Shown here one piece after another: positions 51,698 through 61,795 of a DNA stretch of 64,000 nt. The stretch spans positions 1,867,501 through 1,931,500 of the forward strand of contig NZ_CP060139.1 in the NCBI RefSeq assembly GCF_014524565.1. The letters run 5' to 3'. The notes beneath the pieces are model-generated. The model was not told the DNA's origin. It did no database searches and saw nothing but the letters and a program-made list of their open reading frames with translations. Made by a program: the position numbers and the translations under genes. The number at the start of each line of letters is the position of its first letter. The first letter of the stretch is position 1. This DNA comes from Croceimicrobium hydrocarbonivorans (lineage in GTDB: Bacteria > Bacteroidota > Bacteroidia > Flavobacteriales > Schleiferiaceae).

Positions 51698-52171
51698 ATG
51701 CCTTTAAAAGCCCTTGACTACTTCTTAGTAAGCCTGCAAGGGCTTCTTTTTATCCTGTTTTTTATACCGGTGGATTGGTTCAGTGAAGTGCAAATCCCCG
51801 ACCTTATGCTTTGGCCCGCTCAATTAGCCATGATCATTGGCATCATTGAAGTGGTTTGGGCCTTGAAGCAAATGGGTAGATACCTAAGCCCTTTTCCCAA
51901 ACCAAAGGCCGATGCCGAGCTTATTACCTGGGGCGTATTTGGCTTGGTGCGTCACCCTATTTACAGTGGAATTATTCTTTTTGCTGCTGGATATGGCATC
52001 TACTTCAGAGATCCATTTCAAATCTTAATGGCTGGAGTCCTTGCCCTCTTTTTCTACCTTAAAAGTCGCTACGAGGAAAAGAACCTCAGAGCCTATTTTC
52101 CCAATTACGCCTCCTATCAAAAAATGACGGGGCGTTTCATTCCCAATCTATTTACTGCTAAGCCAAAGTAG
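51698..52171 (+). CDS. Isoprenylcysteine carboxyl methyltransferase (ICMT/PEMT) family membrane protein
   Basis: A 157-residue membrane protein with about four helices and the family signature in TWGVFGLVRHPIYSGIILF, followed by EEKNLRAYFPNYASYQKMTGR, where the SAM and substrate residues lie in this group. Bacterial members are membrane methyltransferases whose substrates are mostly unknown. Directly abuts the preceding gene and overlaps the convergent EnvC-like gene by 24 nt. Confidence 0.85.
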   Translation: MPLKALDYFLVSLQGLLFILFFIPVDWFSEVQIPDLMLWPAQLAMIIGIIEVVWALKQMGRYLSPFPKPKADAELITWGVFGLVRHPIYSGIILFAAGYGIYFRDPFQILMAGVLALFFYLKSRYEEKNLRAYFPNYASYQKMTGRFIPNLFTAKPK

Positions 52172-53503
52172 AGGGTTTACCGCCTGATTGTCTTTCCAAA
52201 CCTGGAAGTGCAACATGGTTTGTGAGTTGATAGGATTGGTATAAGTGATACCAATTTGCTGCCCTGCTTTTACCACATCGTCCTGATCTACACTGGCCTC
52301 TTTAAAACCCAGGTAAACGGTAAAATAATTTCCATGTGAGATTACTACCGCTAATTGACCGTTAGGTAGGCGCCAACGACGGGTCACAGTTCCGCCAAAT
52401 ACTGCTTTAACAGGCGTATTTCCTTCGGTGGTGATGTCGATGCCCTTGCTATCGATAATAACCGATTTAACCACCGGGTGTCGCTGCGGACCAAAGTTTC
52501 CGGTTACCAAACCGCGTTCTACCGGCCAGGGCAGGCGTTTTTGGTTGGCCTCAAAATTAGCAGCCAGAGTGCGGGCGGCCGGAGTTAATTCAAAGCTTTC
52601 TGGCTTGGCAATAGCCGGTTTATTTTCAGCGGCTCTAGCTTTTACCGCGGCATCTATTAACTCTTCTAAGCGGCTGTTGGTGGTGTTGCTACTAAAATCT
52701 TTTCCGCGAATTAAGCCTAAGTCAATCGCTCGGTCTTCTAGGGCTTTGCGGGCTGCTAAAGCACGGGCCTTGGCTATTTCTTCGGCAATAACTTTTTCAA
52801 TTTGCGCTTCTACCTTGGCGGCTTCCTTGAGCTTTTCCTTGAGCTTTTTCTCCAGGTCCTTCTCCATGGCGGCATAGGTTTTAATCGCCTCTTCCTGACT
52901 CAATTTTTCATTGCTCAGTTTGCGGTTTTCCTCCTGTAATTGACCACGCACAGCGTTTTTGCGCACTTTTTGAACCCGTAATCGCTCCATAGCTTCTCCT
53001 AGCTCGAGTTCCTGCTTTTCAATTTCCTTGATCTTTTGCTGGCGATAAGCGCTGTATTGCTTTAAGTATTCGATACGGCGCATGGCTTGGTTAAAATCCT
53101 CGGAGGAGAGGATAAACATTAAGCGACTGGAATTTTTTCGGCTCTTATAGGCCTGTTGGATCATGTGAGCGTACTGCGCCTTTTGCTTCTCCACTCGAAC
53201 CCTTAGGGTGTCGATTTCGCGCTGCATTTCGGCTTCCTCTTCTTCCATTAACTCCACCTCGCGATCGAGGGTGCGAATGAGTTTTTCGCGTAGCTTGATT
53301 TTTTGCTGTACTGTTTCAATGGTACCTAGGGTATTGCTGCGATCTTTCTTGGTTTCTGCCAGGATACGGTTAGCCAGTTCAATCTCGTCCATAATGCGCA
53401 CTTTGCGCGCTTCCAATTCCTGTCGCTTTTTACTTTGCGCCATTGTCCCTTGGCTCCAAAGGAGGGCGAAAACCAGAAGACCTATGTACTTAAAGTTGCT
53501 CAT
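52148..53503 (-). CDS. EnvC-like murein hydrolase activator with degenerate LytM domain
   Basis: Periplasmic protein of 451 residues that probably activates N-acetylmuramoyl-L-alanine amidases at division rather than cutting peptidoglycan itself. A signal peptide (LVFALLWSQGTMAQ) is followed by a long coiled coil (about 25-260) and a LytM domain. There the catalytic residues are lost: IDSKGIDI lacks the first His of HxxxD, VYLGF stands where active enzymes have YxHL, and TMLHFQV replaces HLHFEV. It overlaps the ICMT-like gene by 24 nt and the DUF4292 gene by 14 nt. Confidence 0.9.
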   Translation of the reverse strand: MSNFKYIGLLVFALLWSQGTMAQSKKRQELEARKVRIMDEIELANRILAETKKDRSNTLGTIETVQQKIKLREKLIRTLDREVELMEEEEAEMQREIDTLRVRVEKQKAQYAHMIQQAYKSRKNSSRLMFILSSEDFNQAMRRIEYLKQYSAYRQQKIKEIEKQELELGEAMERLRVQKVRKNAVRGQLQEENRKLSNEKLSQEEAIKTYAAMEKDLEKKLKEKLKEAAKVEAQIEKVIAEEIAKARALAARKALEDRAIDLGLIRGKDFSSNTTNSRLEELIDAAVKARAAENKPAIAKPESFELTPAARTLAANFEANQKRLPWPVERGLVTGNFGPQRHPVVKSVIIDSKGIDITTEGNTPVKAVFGGTVTRRWRLPNGQLAVVISHGNYFTVYLGFKEASVDQDDVVKAGQQIGITYTNPINSQTMLHFQVWKDNQAVNPLLWLSSK

Positions 53504-54272
53504 AATTGCCAGGGATGCGGAAGGGATAACTTAGGCTTTCATTACGTTTAAGATCAGTGATTTCCAAGTCGATGATAATCTCAGACTTTTCCAGGTACTC
53601 AAAATGCATTTGTGCCGGAAATAAGATCTCGCCGAAGTTTTGATAACTATCGAGGCGGATTACTAGGTTTTGACCTTCCTGAGGTCTCTGAAAGCGGAAG
53701 CTGGATGGACGATAGCTCTTGGCTGAGAAGCTTTGCGTCATTAAGGGATATTCCGGAGAAGGGGGAATTTGATCAGCGTTTAGGGGATAATTCACCAATT
53801 GATAAACTCCGGGTTGATAATCCTGATACCAGTTTTGATTCCAATCCAGGAAACTGGCACTTAAAACTGACATTAAAGGTTGAAAGTCGAAGCGAAAGCC
53901 AATCTTTTGGGCGATTTCGGAGCTGGAGCCTTTTTGATAGTTGCGTTCTAAACGATTGTAATAGGCAACTTCCTCCTGACTAATCAGGCCTCGAGCCACT
54001 TTTAAACCTAAAAAAGGATCGGCCAGATCTACCCAGATCAAACTGTCTTTGGCAATGCGCATTTCGAAGCGAAAACTTTGCTTGCTACTACCGCTTTGAT
54101 AGCGGCCTTTACCCTCCAGTACTAAGGTTTCGAAAGGCAGGCTTTCGGCCTTCACTTTTTCGATGAGGTCCTTGGTTTTAAGATAGGCGGGAGCACCTTC
54201 AGGTAGTTTTACCTTTGGCTTACATGAGGCTACAAAAAGTAGCATCAATAGCATGATCCCAATTTTGCGCAT
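53490..54272 (-). CDS. DUF4292 lipoprotein
   Basis: Predicted lipoprotein of 260 residues: signal peptide with lipobox VASC (MRKIGIMLLMLLFVASC) and a beta-rich body of the DUF4292 type, resembling the LolB/LolA-like fold used for lipid binding. No direct function is known; an envelope role is likely since it sits between a TPR protein and an EnvC-like protein in a conserved Bacteroidota gene order. Overlaps both neighbours (14 nt and 1 nt). Confidence 0.88.
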   Translation of the reverse strand: MRKIGIMLLMLLFVASCKPKVKLPEGAPAYLKTKDLIEKVKAESLPFETLVLEGKGRYQSGSSKQSFRFEMRIAKDSLIWVDLADPFLGLKVARGLISQEEVAYYNRLERNYQKGSSSEIAQKIGFRFDFQPLMSVLSASFLDWNQNWYQDYQPGVYQLVNYPLNADQIPPSPEYPLMTQSFSAKSYRPSSFRFQRPQEGQNLVIRLDSYQNFGEILFPAQMHFEYLEKSEIIIDLEITDLKRNESLSYPFRIPGNYEQL

Positions 54273-55972
54273 TAGGGTAGAGCTTTAATTTTCGCTTTCA
54301 AGCTTGGGCTCGATTGCAGGCCATTGGCCAATTCATATTGCTTGCGAGCCAATTCTTTTTCACCCAGTCCTAAAAGGATATCGCCATAGTGTTCCGCTAA
54401 TTCGGGTTCTGGCTTGGCCAATAGACTCAAGGCTTTTTCAATTACCTCCCGTGCCTCTTCATCGCGACCCAATTGATGCAAAACCCAGGCTTGGGTATCG
54501 AGGTAAACGGGATTTGAAGGGCTAATGGTATTGGCATCGGTACTCATACGCAGAGCGTCTTTTAAACGCTCATTGCGGAGGGAGAGGTAATAGGCATAAT
54601 TGTTAAGGGCACCTGCATGTTTGGGGTTTACACTGAGCACCGCATCAAAATATTGATCGCTTTCCAGGTGCTGACCCATTTCATGACTAACCTCTGCCAA
54701 ATGCAAATTGAACTCGGTTTGCAAGCGGGCATTATTGAAAACATAAACTTGACCGTCTTCTAAATAGTCGCGTGCCTTGCTGTACTCTTTAGACTCTTTA
54801 AAGGCAATACCTGCCAATAGATAGGGGAGAGGTTGATTAGGAAAACTTTCTAAGGCCAGGGGTGCATCTTGCTTTAAAGCCTCGAATTTTCGATTCTGAA
54901 TTTCGATGAGGAGGATTTGCTCCCATATTTGAAATTTCTCACCGTATTCCAGGGCTTTCTTATAGTATGTGAGGGCTTCATCATCACGACCTTCACGGGA
55001 AAGATAATCGCCGTACATGGCGTAGATTCTGGCATCGGCAGGTTCCTGACTTACAATTTCATCAAGCAGTTCAAAGCTCTTGGCGGTGAGAAGGCTGTCG
55101 GAACGAGAGGCATCAAAGAGACTCAATAAAACCGCGATTTTACGTTCCATATCGAGCTGCTTGCTGCTCATCGCCTTTTTAAGATGATATAGAGATTGAT
55201 GGAACTCGCCCTTTTGCTGATAGTAATTGGCTAAATCCAAATGGGGTCTGGGGTCTAAGGAGTCGATGGCCAACATGTCTTGATAAACCTCAAAGGCCTT
55301 TTCATCCAGATTATTGGCCTGATACAATTGCCCCAGGGAGCCACGATAATCTAAGTTTTTAGGATAGATTTCAATGAGCTTTTGCAATTCTGCAATGGCC
55401 CCTTCGAGATTACCCATTTCGAGGTAAATGCTCTTTTTTTGATTGGATATTTCCTCGTGAGGACCACTAATCGCCTCCAGCTTATTGAGGCTTTCTATGG
55501 CTTTTTCGGCTTGGCCATTGCGGTAATAGGCTTCAGCCATTTGGAAGAGTAGATCTTCATCCTGTGGATGTTTCTCAGTGGCTTCTTCCAGACTTTTAAT
55601 GAGGAGCTCCGATTTCCCAAACTGCCCATACACTGCCAGTTTTAGGCGGAAGTACCAGGGGTTTTCGGGCTCAATTTCACAGGCCTTTTCTGCATAAAAA
55701 AGGGCATCTTGCTCCTCTTCTTCGCGGGCATAAAGCTGGGCCAGTTCATAACAAACCAAGGCGCTCTCCGGGTCTTTTTGATAAAGGGCTTCGAATATTA
55801 CGAGGGCCTTATCATACTCCTCCCGCAGCTTCGCATTTTCGGCTGCAAAAAATTGCTCATTAAAAAGCCGCAGCCTTTCGCCCTCAATTTTCGATTGAGC
55901 GGAAAGGCTGAGACTGCCTAATAAGATACAGATTGAGGCGATATATTTATTCCAATACGCTATAGTCACCAA
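54272..55972 (-). CDS. TPR-repeat protein of the envelope operon
   Basis: A secreted or periplasmic protein of 566 residues with a signal-like N terminus (CILLGSLSLSAQ) and TPR repeats along most of its length (for example ALVCYELAQLYAREEEEQDALFYAEKACE and RIYAMYGDYLSREGRDDEALTYYKKALEY segments). TPR arrays bind partner proteins; here they probably scaffold envelope proteins of the operon. It overlaps the nucleotidyltransferase gene by 26 nt. Confidence 0.88.
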   Translation of the reverse strand: MVTIAYWNKYIASICILLGSLSLSAQSKIEGERLRLFNEQFFAAENAKLREEYDKALVIFEALYQKDPESALVCYELAQLYAREEEEQDALFYAEKACEIEPENPWYFRLKLAVYGQFGKSELLIKSLEEATEKHPQDEDLLFQMAEAYYRNGQAEKAIESLNKLEAISGPHEEISNQKKSIYLEMGNLEGAIAELQKLIEIYPKNLDYRGSLGQLYQANNLDEKAFEVYQDMLAIDSLDPRPHLDLANYYQQKGEFHQSLYHLKKAMSSKQLDMERKIAVLLSLFDASRSDSLLTAKSFELLDEIVSQEPADARIYAMYGDYLSREGRDDEALTYYKKALEYGEKFQIWEQILLIEIQNRKFEALKQDAPLALESFPNQPLPYLLAGIAFKESKEYSKARDYLEDGQVYVFNNARLQTEFNLHLAEVSHEMGQHLESDQYFDAVLSVNPKHAGALNNYAYYLSLRNERLKDALRMSTDANTISPSNPVYLDTQAWVLHQLGRDEEAREVIEKALSLLAKPEPELAEHYGDILLGLGEKELARKQYELANGLQSSPSLKAKIKALP

Positions 55973-56951
55973 TGGAGATTTCGCTAAAGTTACCGTCGAA
56001 TTTAGCTTTATTTCCGATCATTGAATTACTCAGATTAGCATTTAAAACCTGGCTGTCTTCTTGAATGAGGACATCGCTAAGCTTGCTATTCTCTACTACA
56101 GTTCCGGCGCCAATACTTACGCGGGGACCAATGGTACTGTTGCTTACTTTGGCTCCCGGTCCGATAAATACCGGAGCGATGATTTCGCAATTATCAAGCT
56201 TGGCCTCAGGGCTAATCAGCTCTTCCTCGCCATCAATAAAGCCTAAAATCTTACCGTTGGTTTCAACGGTTACATTTTTATTTCCGCAGTCCATCCACTC
56301 GTTTACAGTTCCACTGGTAAACTGACTGCCTTTGTTTTTCATGTTTTCCAGGGCATTGGTAAGCTGGTACTCACCTTTGTCGCGGATATCATTATCGAGG
56401 AGGTATTGCAGTTCATCACGCAAGAACTCTCCGTCTTTGAAATAGTAAATACCGATAATCGCTTCGTCGGAAACAAAGGTTTCGGGTTTTTCTACGAAGT
56501 CGGTAATCACCCCTTCTGTGTTTTTCTTTACTACGCCAAAGGCTTTAGGGTTTTCCACTCTTTTGGTCCAGATAACGCCATCACTGGCAGTATCCAAACT
56601 AAAATCGGCACGGAAAAGAGTGTCGGCAAAAGCGACTACCAAATTGCCTTGCATGCTTTCTTTAGCACACAAAATGGCATGGGCGGTACCCAATGGTTCA
56701 TCTTGATAATAGATGCTTCCTTTAGCACCTAAACCTTCGGCGATGGACTTTAGGTTTGCTTCTACTTCTTTACCAAAGTCGCCAATGATAAAGGCGATCT
56801 CATCTACCTTTTCTCCGGCTACTTTAACAATATCTTCTACCAATCGTTGAACGATAGGTTTACCAGCAATAGGAATCAGGGGCTTGGGAATGGTGAGGGT
56901 GTGGGGGCGAAGCCGGCTTCCTCTTCCGGCCATAGGAACGATAATTTTCAT
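55947..56951 (-). CDS. Sugar-phosphate nucleotidyltransferase with left-handed beta-helix tail
   Basis: Activates a sugar 1-phosphate by transfer from an NTP (glucose-1-phosphate thymidylyl-/uridylyltransferase class). The N-terminal part has the nucleotide-binding motif PMAGRGSRLRPHTLTIPKPL and DTLFRADF-type residues. The last 90 residues show hexapeptide-like repeats (VFIGPGAKVSNSTIGPRVSIGAG). The 334-residue length and combination fit the enzymes often found with a flippase and dut in Bacteroidota. The product sugar cannot be fixed from sequence. Confidence 0.88.
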   Translation of the reverse strand: MKIIVPMAGRGSRLRPHTLTIPKPLIPIAGKPIVQRLVEDIVKVAGEKVDEIAFIIGDFGKEVEANLKSIAEGLGAKGSIYYQDEPLGTAHAILCAKESMQGNLVVAFADTLFRADFSLDTASDGVIWTKRVENPKAFGVVKKNTEGVITDFVEKPETFVSDEAIIGIYYFKDGEFLRDELQYLLDNDIRDKGEYQLTNALENMKNKGSQFTSGTVNEWMDCGNKNVTVETNGKILGFIDGEEELISPEAKLDNCEIIAPVFIGPGAKVSNSTIGPRVSIGAGTVVENSKLSDVLIQEDSQVLNANLSNSMIGNKAKFDGNFSEISIGDYSVLE

Positions 56952-57034
56952 TCTGATGGTTTGTTATAGGGGCAATGATACTTACAAAAATAGCTTTTGC
57001 CTAATATTCATGGGATTATCTTAGTCTTAATTCT

Positions 57035-57469
57035 TTAGCTACCTGTGCTGCCGAAACCCCCGCTGCCACGTTGGGTTTCATCCAATTCGTCTACTTCATT
57101 CCAGACAATATTTTCGTAGCGCGCCAGCACTAATTGGGCGATGCGTTCACCGGGTTCGATAAGCACATTTTCATTGGAGAGATTCACTAAAATCACGCCC
57201 ACCTCGCCACGGTAATCGGCATCAATAGTTCCAGGGCTATTTAGTACCGACAAGCCCTTTTTTAAGGCCAATCCACTGCGAGGGCGAACCTGGGCTTCGG
57301 TACCGGGCTCCAGGGCCATGAATAATCCGGTTTTAATTAAGCTGCGCTCCAGAGGTTTTAGCTCCAGGGTTTCATCTAATACGGCTCTTAAATCCAATCC
57401 TGCCGAATTCTCGGTTTGATATTCGGGTAAGGGATAAGGAGAGCGGTTAATGATATTTACTTTACTCAT
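57035..57469 (-). CDS. dut: dUTP pyrophosphatase
   Basis: Hydrolyses dUTP to dUMP, keeping uracil out of DNA. The 144-residue trimeric-type enzyme shows all five motifs in order: [42 protein letters not shown] and [10 protein letters not shown]. It overlaps the flippase gene by 4 nt and lies in the same minus-strand operon, although its role is unrelated to envelope synthesis; this arrangement is usual in the phylum. Confidence 0.97.
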   Translation of the reverse strand: MSKVNIINRSPYPLPEYQTENSAGLDLRAVLDETLELKPLERSLIKTGLFMALEPGTEAQVRPRSGLALKKGLSVLNSPGTIDADYRGEVGVILVNLSNENVLIEPGERIAQLVLARYENIVWNEVDELDETQRGSGGFGSTGS

Positions 57470-58929
57470 CGACGTTTGAGGAGTTTAAGTTGTGGCCATT
57501 CCAGCCATAAAATTAAGCTGCTATAAGCGCTGAATATAATCAGGCTGTAGAGCCAATAATGATCTAAAAGGTAAAAGCTAACAATACTTCCAATCAAAGA
57601 AAGTCCCAGGTAAAAACTGATCGCCCGTAAGGGATACGCGGTAGGCTGATGTTTTTGATTGAGGTAATAGGAATAAGCCGTCATGGCTGCATAGCTAATG
57701 AGGGTTGCCAAGGCTGCGCCGGTATAATTAAATAGGGGAACCAGGAGCAGGTTGGCCAAAACGGTGAAAATCAAACCAAAAAAATTGATATAAATACCCA
57801 TGCTGGTTTTGTTCTCGAGCTTATACCAAATATTGAGGTTGAAATTGATTCCAAGTAAGAGGTTCGCAAAAAGCAAAATGGGTACGATATGCCAGCCTTC
57901 CCAATATTTGGGATGGATAAAGTGAGTCCACTGCAGAAAATCAGTAAAGCAGACCAATCCCAAGAATATCAAGCTTTGGATCAACACGAAATAGCGCATT
58001 ACCTGAGCCATTTTCGATTTGAAATCACCTTCCCCACTAAAGAAGAAGGGCTCTGCCGCAAAACGGAAGGCCTGTATAAAGAGCATCATAAAGGTGGCGA
58101 TCTTCATCATAGCGCCGAAAATTCCCATAGAAACTGTGTTGATTTCCAATGGTAATAAGTACTTCATGAACTGATACTGGGCCTTTTCATTGGCGATGCC
58201 CGCTAAACCACCAATCACCAGCGGGCTGGAGTAAATCAGCATTTTCTTCAGTAAATCCTGATTGATCTTAAAGCGGATTTTGAGAAGCTCCGGCAAAAAG
58301 AGAAGCATCATAAAAGCATTGCCAATCAGGTTGAAGAGGAAAACGTAAATCACGCCGTTTTCGGCATTGTAAACACTAAATACCCAGGAGTCTGTACTGG
58401 CATCTTCGGCCAATTTAGGTAAGAGCCAGAAATAAATGAGGTTGAGTAAAACCATCAAACCGATGGTGCCCAAGCGAATTACTAAAAATCGTATCGGTTT
58501 ATTATCGGCGCGCAAGCGGGCAAAAGGAACCGCGGCAATCGCATCCATGGCCACAATGCCCATCATCCAAATTAGTAGGAAAGGACGCTCTTCGTACTGC
58601 AGCAGGCTAGCCAGGGAATCGCGAAAAATAAAGCTGAGGCTGATTAAAAGTCCGCTACTAAAGAGGGTAAAGAGCAAGGCATGACTAAATACTGTATCCG
58701 GATCATAGCGTTTATCGCGATTAAAACGGAAAAAGGCGGTCTCCATACCAAAGGTTAAAATCACCATTAAGAAGGCAATCATGGAGTATAAATCGTTCAC
58801 CACCCCATAATCCGCTTTATCGATTTGACCGGTATGCAGCGGCGTAAGGGCGAAATTGAGCAAGCGCGCTAAAATGGTGGTTAAACCATAGATAACCGTT
58901 TGCGAGGCTAAATTTCGAAGTGAAGACAT
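57466..58929 (-). CDS. Lipid-linked oligosaccharide/polysaccharide flippase (MOP family)
   Basis: Multi-spanning membrane protein of 487 residues with about 14 helices, of the Wzx/MurJ-like polysaccharide transporter family. The N terminus ([27 protein letters not shown]) is typical of these flippases. It probably moves lipid-linked sugars or O-unit precursors across the inner membrane. First gene of the minus-strand operon; a TAnnTTAG-type element lies 11 nt upstream of the ATG. Confidence 0.9.
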   Translation of the reverse strand: MSSLRNLASQTVIYGLTTILARLLNFALTPLHTGQIDKADYGVVNDLYSMIAFLMVILTFGMETAFFRFNRDKRYDPDTVFSHALLFTLFSSGLLISLSFIFRDSLASLLQYEERPFLLIWMMGIVAMDAIAAVPFARLRADNKPIRFLVIRLGTIGLMVLLNLIYFWLLPKLAEDASTDSWVFSVYNAENGVIYVFLFNLIGNAFMMLLFLPELLKIRFKINQDLLKKMLIYSSPLVIGGLAGIANEKAQYQFMKYLLPLEINTVSMGIFGAMMKIATFMMLFIQAFRFAAEPFFFSGEGDFKSKMAQVMRYFVLIQSLIFLGLVCFTDFLQWTHFIHPKYWEGWHIVPILLFANLLLGINFNLNIWYKLENKTSMGIYINFFGLIFTVLANLLLVPLFNYTGAALATLISYAAMTAYSYYLNQKHQPTAYPLRAISFYLGLSLIGSIVSFYLLDHYWLYSLIIFSAYSSLILWLEWPQLKLLKRR

Positions 58930-58940
58930 AGTGCAGGGAG

Positions 58941-58948
58941 CTAAAATA
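58941..58948 (-). promoter_or_regulatory. Putative -7-like element (TATTTTAG) of the flippase operon
   Basis: Minus strand TATTTTAG (TAnnTTAG type), 11 nt before the flippase ATG at 58929. Confidence 0.35.
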
Positions 58949-59027
58949 CGGTGTCGCTCTAAACGCTGCCGCTAAAATCAAGCGGATTTCTACACGGCAC
59001 TATTAACAACGCGCCCTTTGCAATCTT

Positions 59028-59035
59028 TATATTTG
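59028..59035 (+). promoter_or_regulatory. Putative -7 element (TATATTTG) of the M28 peptidase gene
   Basis: Exact TAnnTTTG match, 19 nt before the ATG at 59055. Confidence 0.5.
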
Positions 59036-59054
59036 AGGCCCTAATAATGGAACA

Positions 59055-60734
59055 ATGATTCGCAAAATACTAGTACTCTCTTTCTGGGCCCCCCTACTCT
59101 GGGCTCAGGGCAATGTTTCCAGCTGTTACGAGTTTCCTCGGGATGCGGTAGAGCAAATTCGTCAGGATGTAGCTTACCTCGCTTCGGATGAATTAGGTGG
59201 CCGTAAACCCGGCAGCGACGGAGATGAACTGAGCCGAGAATACATCATGGCGCAGTTTAGAAACCATGGAGTTGAACCTTATTTTAAAGAAACCTATTTA
59301 CAGGAATTTAGTGTCCCCAATCGGGTAGATCGTCCTGCGGATGGTAATTATTTCCGCTTTAAGGGAGATGCCCTCAAATTGGATGAAGCTTATTATCCGG
59401 TGATGTATTCTGGCAATGGCAGCTTTAAGGGCGAAACAGAATACGTTTCATTTGGTATTGAAAGCCAGAAATTGGATCGGGATGATCTCGATGATGAAGA
59501 TTTGAAAGGCGCCATCGCCGTAATGGAAATTAGCTCCCCCGACGGTATTCATCCCCATTCGAAATTCAAGGACTGGCACGATATCGCCAAGCGTATTCGA
59601 CTTCTAAAAACTAAGGGCGCCAAAGCCGTTATTCTGGTGCATACCAAGGGCAACGCAAACAGCCCTAAAAGTGAGTTTAAAAGTTTGGAGAGTATCGGGA
59701 TTCCGGTGATTTACGTGAGTGATCCTAAGATTGCTAAAAAGCTTCGTCGTAGTCGTGAAGTGGAAGGCTCCGTTTCCTTGCATGCCATTGAGGACGTGAC
59801 CTATAATGTTGCAGGAATGATAAATAATGGCCAAAGAAGAACCATTATTATAGGCGCTCATTACGATCACTTGGGATTTGGTGGGGAAAGCTCACGCTAT
59901 ACTGGCGAGGAACCTATGGTTCACAATGGAGCAGATGATAATGCCAGTGGAGTAGCCGGTTTATTAGGCATGGCTCGTTTCCTTTCTAAAACTCAGGATC
60001 CGGTTATGCGTCGCTTCAACTACCTTTTAGTAGCCTTTTCGGGCGAAGAAATGGGCCTCTTAGGTTCGAAAGCCTTTGTAGAGCGCACCGCCACCCGCCA
60101 GGAAAGTTGGTACTATATGTTTAATATGGATATGATTGGTCGCATGGAAGATGATCGCCTTGCGGTGAATGGCATGGGTACCTCTCCCCAATGGCGCGAT
60201 TTGGTTGAGCCGATTGAATGTGGCTTAAACTTCGAGTTTGGCGAAAGCGGAGTAGGGCCCAGTGACCATACCAGTTTTTACTATGCCAGCGTACCAGCCC
60301 TGCATTTCTTTACCGGAACTCATCCTGATTACCATAAGCCTAGTGATGATGCAGATAAAATCAATGTAGTAGGAATTTATCGGGTTTTAGGTTTGATGAG
60401 TTCAATTATTCGCAATACTCCTCAGGGAGGAGATTTTGTTTTTACTACTACCAAGATTGAAAGTACCAAAGCCCCTAAATTCTCTGTTACCTTAGGCGTA
60501 ATGCCCGACTATCTCTACAGCGGCAATGGAATGAAAATCGACGGGGTTAGTCCCGATAAGCCTGCCGCCAAAGCCGGATTAAAAGCCGGGGATATTGTCA
60601 CTCAATTGGGCGAAGTACAGGTAAGTGATATGCAGAGCTATATGCAGGCCCTGGCGCAGTTTAATCAAGGCGATAAAGCCACCTTATTGTATCAGCGGGA
60701 AGGCAAAGTAGAAAAAGCTCAAATTCAGTTTTAG
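59055..60734 (+). CDS. M28 metallopeptidase with PA and PDZ domains
   Basis: Secreted aminopeptidase-type enzyme of 559 residues: signal peptide (LVLSFWAPLLWAQG), an inserted PA domain (about 110-225), the M28 catalytic domain, and a C-terminal PDZ domain (about 480-559, YSGNGMKIDGVSPDKPAAKAG). All zinc and catalytic residues are visible: GAHYDHLGF, GADDNASGVAG, SGEEMGLLG, NMDMIGR and GPSDHTSFY. No T9SS sorting tail. It is followed after 1 nt by gpsA. Confidence 0.93.
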   Translation: MIRKILVLSFWAPLLWAQGNVSSCYEFPRDAVEQIRQDVAYLASDELGGRKPGSDGDELSREYIMAQFRNHGVEPYFKETYLQEFSVPNRVDRPADGNYFRFKGDALKLDEAYYPVMYSGNGSFKGETEYVSFGIESQKLDRDDLDDEDLKGAIAVMEISSPDGIHPHSKFKDWHDIAKRIRLLKTKGAKAVILVHTKGNANSPKSEFKSLESIGIPVIYVSDPKIAKKLRRSREVEGSVSLHAIEDVTYNVAGMINNGQRRTIIIGAHYDHLGFGGESSRYTGEEPMVHNGADDNASGVAGLLGMARFLSKTQDPVMRRFNYLLVAFSGEEMGLLGSKAFVERTATRQESWYYMFNMDMIGRMEDDRLAVNGMGTSPQWRDLVEPIECGLNFEFGESGVGPSDHTSFYYASVPALHFFTGTHPDYHKPSDDADKINVVGIYRVLGLMSSIIRNTPQGGDFVFTTTKIESTKAPKFSVTLGVMPDYLYSGNGMKIDGVSPDKPAAKAGLKAGDIVTQLGEVQVSDMQSYMQALAQFNQGDKATLLYQREGKVEKAQIQF

Positions 60735-60735
60735 G

Positions 60736-61719
60736 ATGAATATTGCAGTAATTGGCGGCGGCAGCTGGGCCACAGCGATTGTAAAAATATTAACCGAGAA
60801 CAACGACTATGTAGGTTGGTGGATGCGGGATGAGGAGAATGTGATGCATATTAAGAAGTATCACAATAACCTTAAATATTTGAGCTCCGTGGAATTGGCT
60901 ACCGAGCGTATCGACATTTCGAATGATCTCAACCATATCGTTAGTAATGCCGACTGCCTGATTTTCGCTATTCCCTCGGCCTTCTTGAAATCTGCTCTTT
61001 CCGGATTGGAAGTAGATATAAAAGACAAGCATGTATTTAGCGCTATTAAAGGGATTGTACCAGATGAGAACCTGATTGTAGGCGAGTACTTTAATCAGAA
61101 TCTGGGGGTGCCTCTGGATCAGATTGGAGTAATTACCGGTCCTTGTCATGCGGAAGAGGTAGCCCTAGAACGCTTGAGCTATTTAACCGTGGCTAGCACC
61201 AATGCCGACATGGCCAAAAAGGTAGCCAAGAACCTCACTTGCGATTATATTCTTACCAAAACTTCAGATGATATTTACGGTACTGAGTATGCAGCGGTAT
61301 TAAAGAACATTTATGCTTTAGCCGCCGGTATTTTCCATGGCTTAGGATATGGCGATAACTTTCAGGCGGTATTGGTGAGTAATGGGATTCGGGAGATGAA
61401 GAAGTTCATAAAATCTGTTCATCCTATCAAGCGCGATATTAATGGATCAGCCTATTTGGGGGATTTATTGGTAACGGCCTATTCGCAGTTTTCCCGCAAT
61501 CGCACCTTTGGGAATATGATCGGTAAGGGTTATACGATTCGCAGTGCCATGTTAGAAATGAATATGGTGGCCGAGGGTTATTATGCCGCCCGATTGATTC
61601 GTGAAGTGCGCAAAGAAAATGAGGTTAAAATGCCCATTGCCGATGCCGTTTATAAGATTCTTTACGAAAATCGGAACCCTAAAAAGGTAATGGCCAAATT
61701 GGCCCTTAAACTTTCTTAG
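60736..61719 (+). CDS. gpsA: Glycerol-3-phosphate dehydrogenase [NAD(P)+]
   Basis: Makes sn-glycerol 3-phosphate from dihydroxyacetone phosphate for phospholipid synthesis. The 327-residue protein has the Rossmann motif IAVIGGGSWATAIVKIL and the catalytic Lys in GTEYAAVLKNIYALAAGI, with ITGPCHAEEV and FGNMIGKGY typical of the family. It follows the M28 gene by 1 nt; metabolic link between the two is not obvious. A perfect 9-bp hairpin lies 14 nt downstream. Confidence 0.95.
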   Translation: MNIAVIGGGSWATAIVKILTENNDYVGWWMRDEENVMHIKKYHNNLKYLSSVELATERIDISNDLNHIVSNADCLIFAIPSAFLKSALSGLEVDIKDKHVFSAIKGIVPDENLIVGEYFNQNLGVPLDQIGVITGPCHAEEVALERLSYLTVASTNADMAKKVAKNLTCDYILTKTSDDIYGTEYAAVLKNIYALAAGIFHGLGYGDNFQAVLVSNGIREMKKFIKSVHPIKRDINGSAYLGDLLVTAYSQFSRNRTFGNMIGKGYTIRSAMLEMNMVAEGYYAARLIREVRKENEVKMPIADAVYKILYENRNPKKVMAKLALKLS

Positions 61720-61733
61720 GTCCTTAAACGGGA

Positions 61734-61754
61734 GGACCTGCCAAGGGCAGGTCC
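61734..61754 (+). terminator. Perfect hairpin after gpsA
   Basis: GGACCTGCC (61734-61742) pairs with GGCAGGTCC (61746-61754) with a 3-nt AAG loop. No T-tract follows, so it may protect or end the mRNA by another route; termination is only a possibility. Confidence 0.5.
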
Positions 61755-61795
61755 AGGGGGAGAGAATAAAAAACATTGTTTTTTCGAACAACACT

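Noticed and set aside
61771-61785. AAAAAACATTGTTTTTT inverted repeat after gpsA
   Set aside because: A and T runs only; low complexity, not counted as a separate element.
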